Assembly (NCBI GenBank): GCA_033675265.1
Contig: JAUJYZ010001545.1
Coordinates: 446,001-510,000 of the forward strand
DNA length: 64,000 nt
Source of the DNA: Actinostola sp. cb2023
Lineage: Eukaryota; Cnidaria; Anthozoa; Actiniaria; Actinostolidae
Reading direction: 5' to 3'
Of the stretch, positions 11,901 through 26,900 are shown piece after piece. Numbering within the stretch: the stretch's first letter is position 1; each line of letters begins with the position of its first letter. Under the pieces are notes generated by a model that searched no databases, was not told the origin of the DNA, and saw only the letters and a list, made by a program, of their open reading frames with translations. The position numbers and the translations under genes are program-made.

Positions 11901-14900
11901 ATTACTAATGCAATTATTTGCCTTTGGCATCGGCAAATAATTAATTGAAAATCATTTATCAGCTAAAAGAAACTATTCAAATGTAACTTTTACAGGACGA
12001 CGAGGGAAAAATAGAGTTGGAAAAACTCAAGAGTGAGAATGTTAAATTACAAAAAGAACTTGTTGCGTAAGTAATACTTTTTGAATTAAATATGTTTTGC
12101 TCTATGTAGTTATTTCACTATTGGTAGTTTGTGTATTACAGTGTGTAGTTATTTCACTATTGGTAGTTTGTGTATTACAGTGTGTAGTTATTTCACTATT
12201 GGTAGTTTGTGTATTACAGTGTGTAGTTATTTCACTATTGGTAGTTTGTGTATTACAGTGTGTAGTTATTTCACTATTGGTAGTTTGTGTATTACAGTGT
12301 GTGTAGTTATTTCACTATTGGTAGTTTGTGTATTACAGTGTGTAGTTATTTCACTATTGGTAGTTTGTGTATTACAGTGTGTAGTTATTTCACTATTGGT
12401 AGTTTGTGTATTACAGTGTGTAGTTATTTCACTATTGGTAGTTTGTGTATTACAGTGTGTAAGTTATTTCACTATTGGTAGTTTGTGTATTACAGTGTGT
12501 AGTTATTTCACTATTGGTAGTTTGTGTATTACAGTGTGTAGTTATTTCACTATTGGTAGTTTGTGTATTACAGTGTGTAGTTATTTCACTATTGGTATAC
12601 ATGTAGTTTGTGTATTACAGTGTGTAGTTATTTCACTATTGGTAGTTTGTGTATTACAGACACAGTGTGTAGTTATTTCACTATTGGTAGTTTGTGTATT
12701 ACAGTGTGTAGTTATTTCACTATTGGTAGTTTGTGTATTACAGTGTGTAGTTATTTCACTATTGGTAGTTTTGTGTATTACAGTGTGTAGTTATTTCACT
12801 ATTGGTAGTTTGTGTATTACAGTGTGTAGTTATTTCACTATTGGTAGTTTGTGTATTACAGTGTGTAGTTATTTCACTATTGGTAGTTTGTGTATTACAG
12901 TGTGTAGTTATTTCACTATTGGTATACATGTAGTTTGTGTATTACAGTGTGTAGTTATTTCACTATTGGTAGTTTGTGTATTACAGTGTGTAGTTATTTC
13001 ACTATTGGTAGTTTGTGTATTACAGTGTGTAGTTATTTCACTATTGGTAGTTTGTGTATTACAGTGTGTAGTTATTAGATTTTCCTAAAACTCGTTTTTG
13101 ACTGAGTTATTCATTATTGTAATCAGAGTTACTGCAAATAAAAATCAGTTAAATGAGGACTTAATGGAAGCAATAAACGATGTAAGTATTCATCCTCCCT
13201 TCCTTTTCTCCCCCTTTCTTACTTTCCTCCCTCCCTTCCTCAATCCCTCTCTTCTTCCCTCCCTTCAGTCTTCCCTCCCTTCAGTCTTCCCTCCCTTCAG
13301 TCTTCCCTCCCTTCAGTCTTCCCTCCCTTCAGTCTTCCCTCCCTTCATTCTTCCATTCTTCCCTTCAGTCTTCCCTCCCTTCAGTCTTCCCTCCCTTCAG
13401 TCTTCCCTCCCTTCAGTCTTCCCTCCCTTCATTCTTCCATTCTTCCCTTCAGTCTTCCCTCCCTTCCCTTCAGTCTTCCCTCCCTCCCTTCAGTCTTTCC
13501 CTCCCTTCAGTCTCTTCCCTCCCTTCAGTCTTCCCTCCTGTCTTCCTTCCCTTCAGTCTTCCCTCCCTTCTGTCTTCCCTCCCTTCTGTCTTCCCTCCCT
13601 TCTGTCTTCCCTCCCTTCTGTCTTCCCTCCCTTCAGTCTTCCCTCCCTTCAGTCTTCCCTCCCTTCTGTCTTCCTTCCCTTCAGTCTTCCCTCCCTTCTG
13701 TCTTCCTTCCCTTCAGTCCTCCCTCCCTTCTGTCTTCCCTTCCTTCTGTCTTCCCTCCCTTCTGTCTTCCCTCCCTTCTGTCTTTTTGTAATGAATGCCT
13801 TTACATACTCTAAAATGTTCATACAAGGTGACATATATAATTTAATTCAATTCAGTTCAGTCTTGCTTCTCTTCGTCCCTCCCTTCCTACCTCTTCCTTC
13901 TTCCCTTTCTCAAGTGTTCATTCCTTGCTCTCCCCTTCTGTCTATGTTCCTTTCCTTCTCCATTATCTTCTATGTTGTTTCTTATTCCATAACACTGTCC
14001 TTGCACTCCTTGTCATCTTGTAGTCTGTGTCCATCCATTCCATTTCTTTATTCTCTTCTATGTTTGTTGTTTCTTATTTCAAAACACTGTCCTTGCATTC
14101 CTTGTCATATTGTAGTCTGTGTCCATCCAAAAGCAAGCCTTCACCGAAGCCCAAGAATGGATTTCCAAATACCAGGATAAGGTTACAGTTTAATACATTT
14201 ATACGTTTTTATATATTCTTTTCATTTCATGTTTTATTATTTAAGTTATATAGAGCCTCTATGGATAACACTTTTTATATTCATGTATAATACTGATTGA
14301 GCTACCCTATTTAAATAAAGGTATTCTATTCTAGTAATCGAAATGGAAAACGTGAAATTGTCAGACAATTCTAAGTAGAGAGAGAGAGTTATTGAATTGA
14401 ATTGAATTGAAACTGTATTGTCGACGTCGATATCGTTTGTCATCTGTTGCATGGCATTACCTTTTTCAGTGCGACCGTGTTAATTCATTAACTAATTAGC
14501 CAACAATTGGCCGTATTGACGGAGTGACCGATCAACGGTGTGTCAAATAAAGTGGCCGTAATAAGGAAGTGGTCGTATTAACGGAGTCCTACGGAGTTCT
14601 CATAGTTTGACAATAATGCTTTTTTTTTGCAGCTCAAAGAAGCAGAAAGCCAAAATACCGAATTGGTAAAGCAACGTGATGTTCTCAAGAACCAGCTCGT
14701 TGAATCCAATGACAAGACAGAGGAATGTAACATGAAAATCGAGGCATTGTCCCAGCAATTAACTGAGCTTAGATCCTACACAGTTGAACTTACAGACAAA
14801 AACCATGAGCAAAACGAAGACCTTCTCAAAAAAGCTGAAAAAATTGGAGAGTTGGAGACTCGTTTAGATCAGTCAAACGGTGAGCGTGTTAACAACCTGA

Positions 14901-17900
14901 GGGATGATATCAGAGAACTTCAGATACGATTGAAGAAGAAAACATCGAGTTACGACAACCTTGTGGCTGAGAATCAGAAAAGTGCCGAACTTTCAGCCAA
15001 AGAGCTGAAAACTCTGGAGCAGCAAATCACTACAGAAGCAAAGAAGCATCACAAAGTCAACTGTGCATTGAATTCTCTGAAAGGTCAATTTGAAGATCTT
15101 TCTTATAAATACGATGAACATTTGATGATATCGAATCTAAAGGAAACTGAATTGAGAAAGATGGATGGATTGAAGATGAAAAATGCACAATTGAAGGTAC
15201 GCTTTTCAAGTGGACAGAATGTCGAGAAGAGTGAGAGAAACAGTTCCTTCAACACAAATGAGCCAAGTATTGCTGATGATGATGATGATGAGGTAAACAT
15301 GCACATACTACTAATACTACTGTCGCCGTGACCATTTTGTACTTATGTCCCTGGGACATTATTGGTGTAGTGATATTAGAGAATTGTACTTACACTTGCA
15401 CTTATGTCCCTAGGACATTATTGGTGTAGTGATATTAGAGTATTGTACTTATGTCCCTAGGACATTATTGGTGTAGTGATATTAGAGAATTGTACTTACA
15501 CTTGCACTTATGTCCCTAGGACATTATTGGTGTAGTGATATTAGAGAATTGTACTTATACTTGCACTTATGTCCCTAGGACATTATTGGTGTAGTGATAT
15601 TGGAGAATTGTACTTATGTCCCTAGGACATTATTGGTGTAGTGATATTAGAGAATTGTACTTACACTTGCACTTATGTCCCTAGGACATTATTGGTGTAG
15701 TGATATTAGAGAATTGTACTTACACTTGCACTTATGTCCCTAGGACATTATTGGTGTAGTGATATTAGAGTATTGTACTTATGTCCCTAGGACATTATTG
15801 GTGTAGTGATATTGGAGAATTGTACTTATGTCCCTAGGACATTATTGGTGTAGTGTTATTAGAGTTATGTCCCTAGGATGTTATTGGTGTAGTCATATTA
15901 GAGTATTGTACTTATGTCCCTACGGACATTATTGGTGTAGTCATATTAGAGTATTGTACTTATGTCCCTACGGACATTATTGGTGTAGTGATATTAGAGT
16001 ATTGTACTTATGTCCCTACGGACATTATTGGTGTAGTGATATTAGAGTTATGTCCCTAGGACATTATTGGTGTAGTGATATTAGAGTTATGTCCCTAGGA
16101 CATTATTGGTGTAGTGATATTAGAGTATTGTACTTATGTCCCTACGGATGTTATTGGTGTAGTGATAATAGAGTATTGTACTTATGTCCCTACGGACATT
16201 ATTGGTGAAGTGATATTAGAGTTATGTCCCTAGGACATTATTGGTGTAGTGATATTATAGTATTGTACTTACACTTGTACTTATGTCCCTGGGACATTAT
16301 TGGTGTATTGATATTAGAGTATTGTACTTATGTCCCTACGGATATTATTGGTGTAGTGATCCCTAGGACATTATTGGTGTAGTGATATTAGAGTATTGTG
16401 TACTTATGTCCCTAGGACATTATTGGTGTAGTGATATTAGAGTATTGTGTACTTATGTCCCTAGGACATTATTGGTGTAGTGATATTAGAGTATTGTATT
16501 TATGTCCCTACGGACATTATTGGTGTAGTGATATTAGAGTTATGTCCCTAGGACATTATTGGTGTAGTGATATTAGAGTTATGTCCCTAGGACATTGGTG
16601 TAGTGATATTATAGTATTGTACTTACACTTGTACTTATGTCCCTAGGACATTATTGGTGTAGTGATATTATAGTATTGTACTTACACTTGTACTTTTGTC
16701 CCTAGGACATTATTGGTGTAGTGATATTAGAGTATTGTACTTATTGTCCCTACGGATGTTATTGGTGTAGTGATAATAGAGTATTGTACTTATGTCCCTA
16801 CGGACATTATTGGTGTAGTGATATTAGAGTTATGTCCCTAGGACATTATTGGTGTAGTGATATTAGAGTATTGTACTTACACTTGTACTTATGTCCCTAG
16901 GACATTATTGGTGTATTGATATTAGAGTATTGTACTTACACTTGATGTACTCTTTTTCTATAGAGCGATGTAATTGTATCTCTAAATAGAACTTTACATA
17001 CGAAATGTGAAGAACTTGAGCACATGGTTTTCTTATACGACGAACGTGAGCTCGATATAACTGAAGCACGGGACAGTCTTGAGGGGTTTCAGAACGAGCG
17101 AAAAAGCTTGGCAGACACTTTGGAGAGAAGAACAGAGCAAATAGAAGAATTGAAGAGTGAACTTGAAGTTATGAAACGCGAGCTCCTTGAAGCAAATAAT
17201 GGACAAAGTGACAAGGAAAATCAAGTGGTTGAGCTTAGAGGGATTATCAAAGAGCAAGAAGCTGAAATGATTAAACTTGGAGAGAAGCTTCAAAGTGTTC
17301 AACATGTACAGAATGAAACCCACGACCAAGCAAAGATGGAAGAAATGTTGTGTTCGTTAGAGCAAATGAAGAATGAGCTCAAAGAGGTTACGGCCACAAA
17401 GGATGAGTATCTGAAGCAGAATGTTGAACTACAGAATCTCGTCGCAGACATGGAATCATTGAATGACGGGATTCTGAAGCAGAATGAAGAACTACAGAAT
17501 CTTAACAAAGAAAAGGAAGACATTATGAAGGGAAGAAAGGAAGATATGAAAGTTGACGACATTGTAAAGAAGAAAACAGAAGAAATAGAAGAGCTGCGTT
17601 GCGAAGTGGAATGTTTGCAAAAGGATCTCCTTGAGGCAGAGAATGGACAAAGTGACAAGGAGAATCAAGTGCTTGAACTTAGAGGGATTATCAAAGAACA
17701 AGAAGCTGAAATGATTAAACTTGCAGAGAAGTTTAAAAGTGTTCAACATGTAGAAAAAGAAACCCTTGACCAAGCAAAGATGGAAGAAATGGTAACGTCT
17801 TTGCAACAGATGGAAGAGGAACTCAATGAAGTTCGAGAATCAAAGGATGAAATTATGAAGAAGAATGTTGAACTACAGAATCTCATCGCAGGCAAAGAAG

Positions 17901-20900
17901 ATCAATTTAGGAAGGAGAAAGATGCGTTCTTGGACGAAAAGGAAGAATACGAATCCAAACTTGAATCATTGAATGACGACATTCTGAAGCAGAATGAAGA
18001 GCTACAGAATCTGAACAAAGAAAAGGAAGACATTTTGGAGGGAAGAGAGGAAGATTTGAAAGTTGACGACATTGTAAAGAAGAAAACAGAAGAAATAGAA
18101 GAGCTGCGTTGCGAAGTGGAAAGTTTGCAAAAGGATCTCCTTGAGGCAGAGAATGGACAAAGTAACAAGGAGAATCAAGTGGCTGAGCTTAGAGGGATTA
18201 TCAAAGAACAAGAAGCTGAAATGATTAAACTTGGAGAGAAGCTTAAAAGTGTTCAACATGTAGAAAAAGAAACCCATGACCAAGCAAAGATGGAAGAAAT
18301 GGTAACGTCTTTACAACAGACGGAAAAGGAACTCAATGAAGTTCGAGAATCAAAGGATGAAATTATGAAGAAGAATGTTGAACTACAGAATCTCATCGCA
18401 GCCAAAGAAGATCAATTTAGGAAGGAGAAAGATGCGTTCTTGGACGAAAAGGAAGAATACGAATCCAAACTTGAATCATTGAATGACGACATTCTGAAGC
18501 AGAATGAAGAGCTACAGAATCTGAACAAAGAAAAGGAAGACATTTTGAAGGGACGAGAGGAATATGTGAAAGTTGACGACATTGTAAAGAAGAAAACAGA
18601 AGAAATAGAAGAGCTGCGTTGCGAAGTGGAATGTTTGCAAAAGGATCTCCTTGAGGCAGAGAATGGACAAAGTGACAAGGAGAATCAAGTGCTTGAACTT
18701 AGAGGAATTATCAAAGAACAAGAAGCTGAAATGATTAAACTTGCAGAGAAGCTTAAAAGTGTTCAACATGTACAGAATGAAACACATGACCAATCAAAGG
18801 TGGAAGAAATGTTGTGTTCGTTAGAGCAAATGAAGAATCAACTCCACGAGGTTACAGCTGTAAAGAATGGAATTTTGAAGCAGAATGCTGAACTACAGAA
18901 TCTCATCGCAGACCAAGAAGAACGATTTAGGAAAGACAAGGAAGCATTCCTGGTTGATAAAGTAGAGTTTGAATCGCAACTGCAATCCTTACATCAAGTT
19001 ATTGAAGAACAGAACTGCAAACTCCTAGGAGGTGCAGATGTGATTGAGACGTCACGGACTGGAACAGCGCAAATGAAGGACTTACAGCGTCAAATAGAAC
19101 TCTTTGAAGTGGATCTTCTTGAGGCTAAAAATCAACGAATCGAAGAAGAACATAAGGCAGCTGAGCTCAGGGAAATTATCAAAGAGCAAGAGGCTGAAAT
19201 GATGAAGCTTGCAGAAAAGCTGAAAAGTATTCAACTTTCACAAAATGAAACCAATAGTGAAGTAAAAGTAGAAGAGGGATCGCCTCTACAACAGTTGGAG
19301 AATGAACTATATGAAGTAAGGAGCGCCAGAGATGAGATTTTGAAGCAGAATGTTGAACTACAGAAACTCCTCAAAGACAAAGAAGAAGAAATTAGAAAGG
19401 ACAAGGAAGCATTACTGGATGAAAAGGAAGAATACGAATCCAAGTGTGAACTTTTAAAAAGAGAAGACAACGAAGTAGGTGAACTCAGAGAAATTATCAA
19501 AGAACAAGAAGCTGAAATGATTAAACTTGGAGCGAAGCTTAAAAGTGTACACCATGTAAAGAATGAAGCACATGACCAAGCAAAAGTCGAAGAAATATTC
19601 ACTTTAGAACAGCTACAATATGAACTCAAAGAAGTTAAAAACGAAAAAGAAGAAGTTTTGACAAAGAACGTGGCACAGGAAGCTGTTATTTTGGAACAAC
19701 AAGAACAACTGGCAAATGAGAAACAAATCTTCCAAGGTGAAAAAGATGAGTTTGAATCTCGACTAGAATCAGCTCGACAGCTACACGAAGAGCTGAAAGG
19801 CAAGCTAGAACAGGCCGATGCTCGGGTTGTAAATCTACGAAGAGTCATAGACGATCAGGAAGAAGACATGTTCACTGCAGATAATGAACAGGAGCGCTTC
19901 AAACAGCAACTAGAGCAAGGCAAATGCATGTATAAAAAGCTTCAAAATGATCTCGAAAGTGAGAGACATTTAAACGCTGAGCTGCTGGCTGTAAGGGAAG
20001 AAACAGAGAATGAGTTAGAATCCCTGCGAGAGAAGGTTGAAAATGGATCGGACGAGCGTAGAAAGAATCTTGAAAATGAGTCTCTGAACCATGCACTAGA
20101 AGTGATACAATCGTCAGAAGAAAAAGAAACAGAATATCAAGCGAAGATTACATACCTTACCCAGGCAGTAGAAACGGCGAGAGTAACAATGGACCTTCAA
20201 CAAACCCAATCAGAGGGCCACATTATGTCAAAGCAAGCTGAGCTAGAAGACCTACAAGATCACGTGGTTAGACTCCAAGATGAAGTCCAAAAGCTCAGAA
20301 CCTCAATTCAACGGCAGCGTAAACAAATGACCGAAATGCAGGAGGCCCGTGCTGTAATGAAGGAGAGGCTAAATTCAGCTGAAACTGCGAGCCAGGAAAA
20401 GGTAGATTCGTTGCAAAATGAACTCAGCAAAGTCTTGGCTGAAAGGGATTGTCTCAATGCAGAACTTCAAGAACGCATACAGAGTCAGCCATTGGGTTCA
20501 GAACCGGGCAAGATAGACACTCACACGTGTGATGATGAGTTGAGACATACCCTTACTGACTCGCAGGCTGAGAACGCCAACCTGAAGAACACTGTAGAAC
20601 AGCTGAACGAAGCTCTCTGCGCCAGTAACGTAGAATTGCAGATTCAAACACAAACTTTCGAGGCTGCTAAAGAACAAGTGAAGGCTTACGAGGAAGAACT
20701 GTTTGCACTGAAAGATCATCAAGAAAAAGAACTAGTGAAGGAAATTATATGTTTGAAGAAAACTATCAACGAACAGCAGGGTAAAGTCCACCCCTCCATT
20801 TTTCATTTCCTTCTTTCCTCTCTTTTTTTCCTTTCTCCCTTTCTGAATCTCCATCTATTCATATCTCACTCCTCCCTCCCTCCTTTCCCTTCCTCCTTTC

Positions 20901-23900
20901 CCTCCCTCCCTACTTTCCCTCCCTCCCTACTTTCCCTCCCTCCCTACTTTCCCTCCCTCCCTACTTTCCCTCCCTCCCTCCTTTCCTTCCCTCCTTTCTT
21001 TCTTCCCTCTCTTCCCTTCCATCCCTAATTCCTTATTCCCCCTAATCTTTTCATGTGTATATGTATTCATTCGTGTATTTTGATCGGAATGTTTTTCAGA
21101 TAAACTAAATGAAATAAAGAACCAACATGCTGAACTGATATCTAGCGAGGTACAGTTTTATTTTGCTGTTATCTTGAAATTTGAACACAAGTCTTCAATT
21201 TCATTTGAATTCGCGCACCAAATTATTAGTCGAGGAAGATATTCAAGTATTCATCTCGAAAATGGGAGGAGTTATTGAGCCATTAATGCTTATGCTGTTT
21301 TATTATGGTTTCAGAAACACACCGAAGCCCTCGTGGAAGTCAAGCAGTTGCAAGATCTTCTGGCTGATTCTCAAAGCGAAAGTATAAAGTTACAGGACGT
21401 TCTTCGTGTCAACTCTACCAAACTAGAGGAAACTATCGTGCAATTAGACAACGCAGAGAGAAAGTTAGCCTCTAATGAAGTGAATTTTGAAAAGATAATG
21501 AAACGAAACAATGAACTGAAGAACATTATAGATGAGCTGCAAGGTATCTGGAGTAATATAAAGTGGTCTACTGTATTGAGTTTTTGAGAGCGTATAAAAT
21601 AATGAACACATGCATCGTACGTACGGCACCAGAATGAGAAACTTGTGTCGTGTGAATACGAGCCTACGCGTCAGGCCCGTTTTCAAAGTGACACAAGGCA
21701 TACATACTTGTACCCTGCGAGCAGAGGTTCCTTTTCGTCTTTCTATGTTCACTGAGTCTTTAACTTTTGATGTATCGGCTTTTTGTTTTGGCTTTTACCT
21801 TGCTGTTCTTGTAGTTTGAAAGAAACCTCTGCCCGGACTCGGCACTTTTCCGGTTGAGCATGCGTCGAGCTGTCGTCATTAGGTATGTCACAAGTTGCCA
21901 TAGTAACATCCAAATATGGCTGTGCACACACACTGTTGGCTCATTTCTTGTCAGTAAAATACTTCCATCTTTTATGCGTGCACCTTATCGTCCCGGTTTG
22001 TGGACGACAACTCGACGCATGCTCAAACGGAAAAGTACCGAGTCCGGGCAGAGGTTTCTTTCGAACTACAAGAACAGCAAGATAAAACCCAAAACAAAAA
22101 GCCGTTCAGCAAAGGTAAAAGACTCAGTGAACATAGAAAGACGAAAAGGAACCTCTGCTCGCAGGGTAGGCATCTTGTCGTTGAGCTCATGTGTTTCTGT
22201 TTTGCTACTTCTGCCTCTACATGTAATTGTTGGTGTCTTTGCAGACGAGTTTGACGAAGCTAACGAGAAAATACGACAGTTGGAAGCAGAAGTTAACACT
22301 ACTGAGGTATGACATACCGTTCCTTCTATGCCATGTTTTTCTTGTCGTTTTTTTTCGTTTACCTAGCTCGGTCATTCTTGAAATTTGAACAGAAGTTTGA
22401 ATTCACAGATATTCAAGTATTCAACTCGAAAATGGGAGGAGTTATCGAGCCAATAATGTTTATACTGTTTTGTTTTCGTTCCAGAAACACACCGAATCAC
22501 TCGTGGAAGTCAAGCAGTTGCAAGATCTTCTGGCTGATTCTCAAAGCGAAAGTATAAAGTTACAGGACGTTCTTCGTGTCCACTCTACCAAACTAGAGGA
22601 AACTATCGTGCAATTAGACAACGCAGAGAGAAAGTTAGCCTCTAATGAAGTGAACTTTGAAAAGATAATGAAACGTAACAACGAACTGAAGAACATTATA
22701 GATGAGCTGCAAGGTAAAGTCAATGTCATTAAGGTTGTCCACCTCGGAAAACCACATTTACACATTTACACATTGGTACATTGGTACATTTACACATTGG
22801 TACATTTACACATTGGTACATTTATACATTGGTACATTTACACATTGGTACATTTACACATTGGTACATTTACACATTGGTACATTTACACATTGGTACA
22901 TTTACACATTGGTACATTTATACATTCGCGCACTTCTAGAGAAGTAAGTATTTGCACTTGTACGGCTGCCATGTCGATAATCGTATTGACTCTGGGTTCC
23001 ACGTGCACAAAACGAATATATAATGAGACACGTGAATGTGTAAAAGTGTAAATGTGCTTTTCCGACTTGGACAACCTTAATGACATTGACTGTAAATAAA
23101 GTAATATAAAGTGGTTTACTGCATTGAGTTTTTGAGAGCGTACAAAATAATGAACACATGCATCGTACGTACGGCACCAGCATGAGAAACTTGTGTCGTG
23201 TGAATACTAGTCCAGAACTGGACCCAATTTTATCTACGCGCGCGGCATAGAGCAGAAGAGAAGAGCTGGGCTAGAGAGAGACGATAAAGTGGGTCCAGGG
23301 AAGTTTGTCTGTGCATGCGTCACCACATCCCGTAATCGGGATGTGAACATTGAGCAATAATTGATATCACCCTCAAAGACCATTGGAAAAAGAAAACACA
23401 CTAAAAACGACAGAAAAGTACTTCTAAAGTAAATAGGGAAACACACAACAACTTTTCAATGATATCTATGTAGAAAATAAGAAGAAAAACGCAATCTTTT
23501 TGGCGAAAAAAGTGAGGAAAGCAAACGAAAAATCTCTTGAGCGCGCGCTCGATGGCGTATCGATTGTGTGATAGCGCGCGCATTTCACAAACAAAACACA
23601 AAAATAACTTGTTTTATGCTAACAAATAAGAAAAGAAAGAATAAAGGACGTTGTTTTCTTTGTGAATTTTGTTGTCGTATAAAATCTGTAAGTAAAACTC
23701 GGCGGCAAATGCGTCCATTTCGAAGAATAACCGCTATAAACAATAATAGCGGGCTCGTCAGATTTTTGATTGGATGTGGTGGCGCATGCTCAGACGAACT
23801 TCCCTGGACCCACTTTTCTCAATTTCCTTATAGATTGCGCGCGCGCTTCTCGTAGTCTTTATATTTCTTTCGCGCCGAGTATTTATATCAGTTATTGAGA

Positions 23901-26900
23901 AAGGTGGGGCCAGTTCTGGACTATGTGAATACGGGCCTAATAACGCCGACACAACGCCTGTTGTGCTTATGCCTATGATTACGCCTGATCCGATTTCACA
24001 GTGACATAACGCCTGTTGTGCTTGCTTACTAGTAAGAACCAAGCTTTACCCTGTATTGTAGATAACAGAGGCAAACTAAACCTGTACGGTGTAATTTCAC
24101 TCATTCAGAGTGTTTTTGTTTTGCTTACCTTATGTTTGTGTCGCTATTAAGAACCAAGCTTTACCCTGTATTGTAGATAACAGAGGCAAACTAAACCTGT
24201 ACGGTGTAATTTCACTCATTCAGAGTGTTTTTGTTTTGCTTACCTTATGTTTGTGTCGCTATTAAGAACCAAGCTTTACCCTGTATTGTAGATAACAGAG
24301 GCAAACTAAACCTGTACGGTGTAATTTCACTCATTCAGAGTGTTTCTGTTTTGCTTACCTTATGTTTGTGTCGCTATTAAGAACCAAGCTTTACCCTGTA
24401 TTGTAGATAACAGAGGCAAACTAAACCTGTACGGTGTAATTTCACTCATTCAGAGTGTTTCTGTTTTGCTACTTCTCTCTCTACATGTAATTGTTGGTGT
24501 CTTTGCAGACGAGTTTGACGAAGCTAACGAGAAAATACGACAGTTGGAAGCAGAAGTTAACACTACTAAGGTATGACATACCGTTCCATCTATGTCATGT
24601 TTTTCTTGTCAATTTTTCGTTTGCCTAGCTCGGTCATTCTTGAAATTTGAACAGAAGTCTTCAACTTCATTGGAATTCACAGATATTCAAGTAGTCAACT
24701 CGAAAATGGGAGGAGTTATTGAGCCAATAATGCTTATACTGTTTTGTTTTCGTTCCAGAAACACACCGAATCACTCGTGGAAGCCAAGCAATTGCAAGAT
24801 CTTCTGCCTGATTCTCAAAGCGAAAGTATAAAGTTAGAGGAAGCTCTTCGTGTCAACTCTACCAAACTAGAGGAAACTATCGTGCAACTAGACAACGCAG
24901 AGAGAAAGTTAGCCTCTAATGAAGTGAACTTTGAAAAGATAATGAAACGAAACAACGAACTGAAGAACATTATAGATGAGCTGCAAGGTAAAGTCAATGT
25001 CATTAAGGTTGTCCACCTCGGAAAAGCACATTTACACATTTGCACATTTACACATTTGCACATTGGTACATTTACACATTGGTACATTTGCACATTTACA
25101 CATTGGTACATTTACACATTGGTACATTTACACATTGGTACATTTACACATTGGTACATTTACACATTGGTACATTTACACATTGGTACATTTACACATT
25201 GGTACATTTACACATTTACACATTGGTACATTTACACATTGGTACATTTACACATTTACACATTTGCACATTGGTACATTTACACATTGGTACATTTACA
25301 CATTTACACATTGGTACATTTACACATTGGTACATTTACACATTTACACATTGGTACATTTATACATTGGTACATTTACACATTGGTACATTTACACATT
25401 GGTACATTCACACATTGGTACATTTACACATTGGTACATTTACACATTGGTACATTCACACATTGGTACATTTACACATTGGTACATTTACACATTGGTA
25501 CATTTACACATTGGTACATTTACACATTTACACATTGGTACATTTACACATTTGCGCACTTCTAGAGAAGGAAGTATTTGCACTTAATCGTATTGACTCT
25601 GGGTTCCACGTGCGCAAAACGAATATATAATGAGACACGTGAATGTGTAAAAGTGCGAATGTGTAAATGTACCAATGTGTAAAAGTGTAAATGTGCTTTT
25701 CCGACGTGGACAACCTTAATGACATTGACTGTAAATAAAGTAATATAAAGTGGTTTACTGTATTGAGTTTTTGAGAGCATATACAATAATGAACAAATGT
25801 ATCGTCCGTACGGCACAAGCATAAGAAACTTGTGTCGTGTGAATACGGGCCTACGCGTCAGGCCCGTTTTCAAAGTGACACAACGCCTGTTTTGTTTACC
25901 TTATGTTTGTGTCGCTATTAAGAACCAAGCTTTACCTGCTACTTCTCTCTCCACATGTAATTGTTGGTATCTTTGCAGACGAGTTTGACGAAGCTAACGA
26001 GAAAATACGACAGTTGGAAGCACAAGTAAACACTACTAAGGTATGACATACCGTTCCATCTATGTCATGTTTTTCTTGTCAATTTTTCGTTTGCCTAGCT
26101 CTGTCATTCTTGAAATTTGAACAGAAGTCTTCAGTTTCATTGGAATTCACAGATATTCAAGTAGTCAACTCGAAAATGGGAGGAGTTATTGAGCCAATAA
26201 TGCTTATACTGTTTTGTTTTCGTTCCAGAAACACACCGAAGCCCTCGTGGAAGCCAAGCAGTTGCAAGATCTTCTGCCTGATTCTCAAAGCGAAAGTATA
26301 AAGTTAGAGGAAGCTCTTCGTGTCAACTCTACCAAACTAGAGGAAACTACCGTGCAACTAGACAAAGCAGAGAGAAAGTTAGCCTCTAATGAAGTGAACT
26401 TTGAAAAGATAATGAAACGAAACAATGAACTGAAGAACATTATAGATGAGCTGCAAGGTAAAGTCAATGTCATTAAGGTTGTCCACCTCGGAAAAGCACA
26501 TTTGCACATTGGTACATTGGTACATTTACACATTGGTACATTTACACATTGGTACATTTACACATTGGTACATTTACACATTGGTACATTTACACATTGG
26601 TACATTTACACATTGGTACATTTACACATTGGTACATTTACACATTGGTACATTTACACATTGGTACATTTGCACATTTACACATTGGTACATTTACACA
26701 TTTACACATTGGTACATTTACACATTGGTACATTTACACATTTACACATTGGTACATTGGCACATTTACACATTGGTACATTTACACATTGGTACATTTA
26801 CACATTGGTACATTTACACATTGGTACATTGTTACATTTACACATTGGTACATTTACACATTGGTACATTGGTACATTTACACATTGGCACATTTACACA

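Noticed and set aside
12097..14180. Frames of 319 and 360 residues in and after the 39-bp repeat
   Set aside because: Both are repeat or pyrimidine-tract translations; only 13127-13181 and 14116-14181 are supported as exons.
17033..20722. Antisense frames opposite the CENP-E rod (Phe/Ser/Cys-rich)
   Set aside because: They mirror Glu/Lys/Gln codons of the coiled coil and repeat with its 510-nt period.
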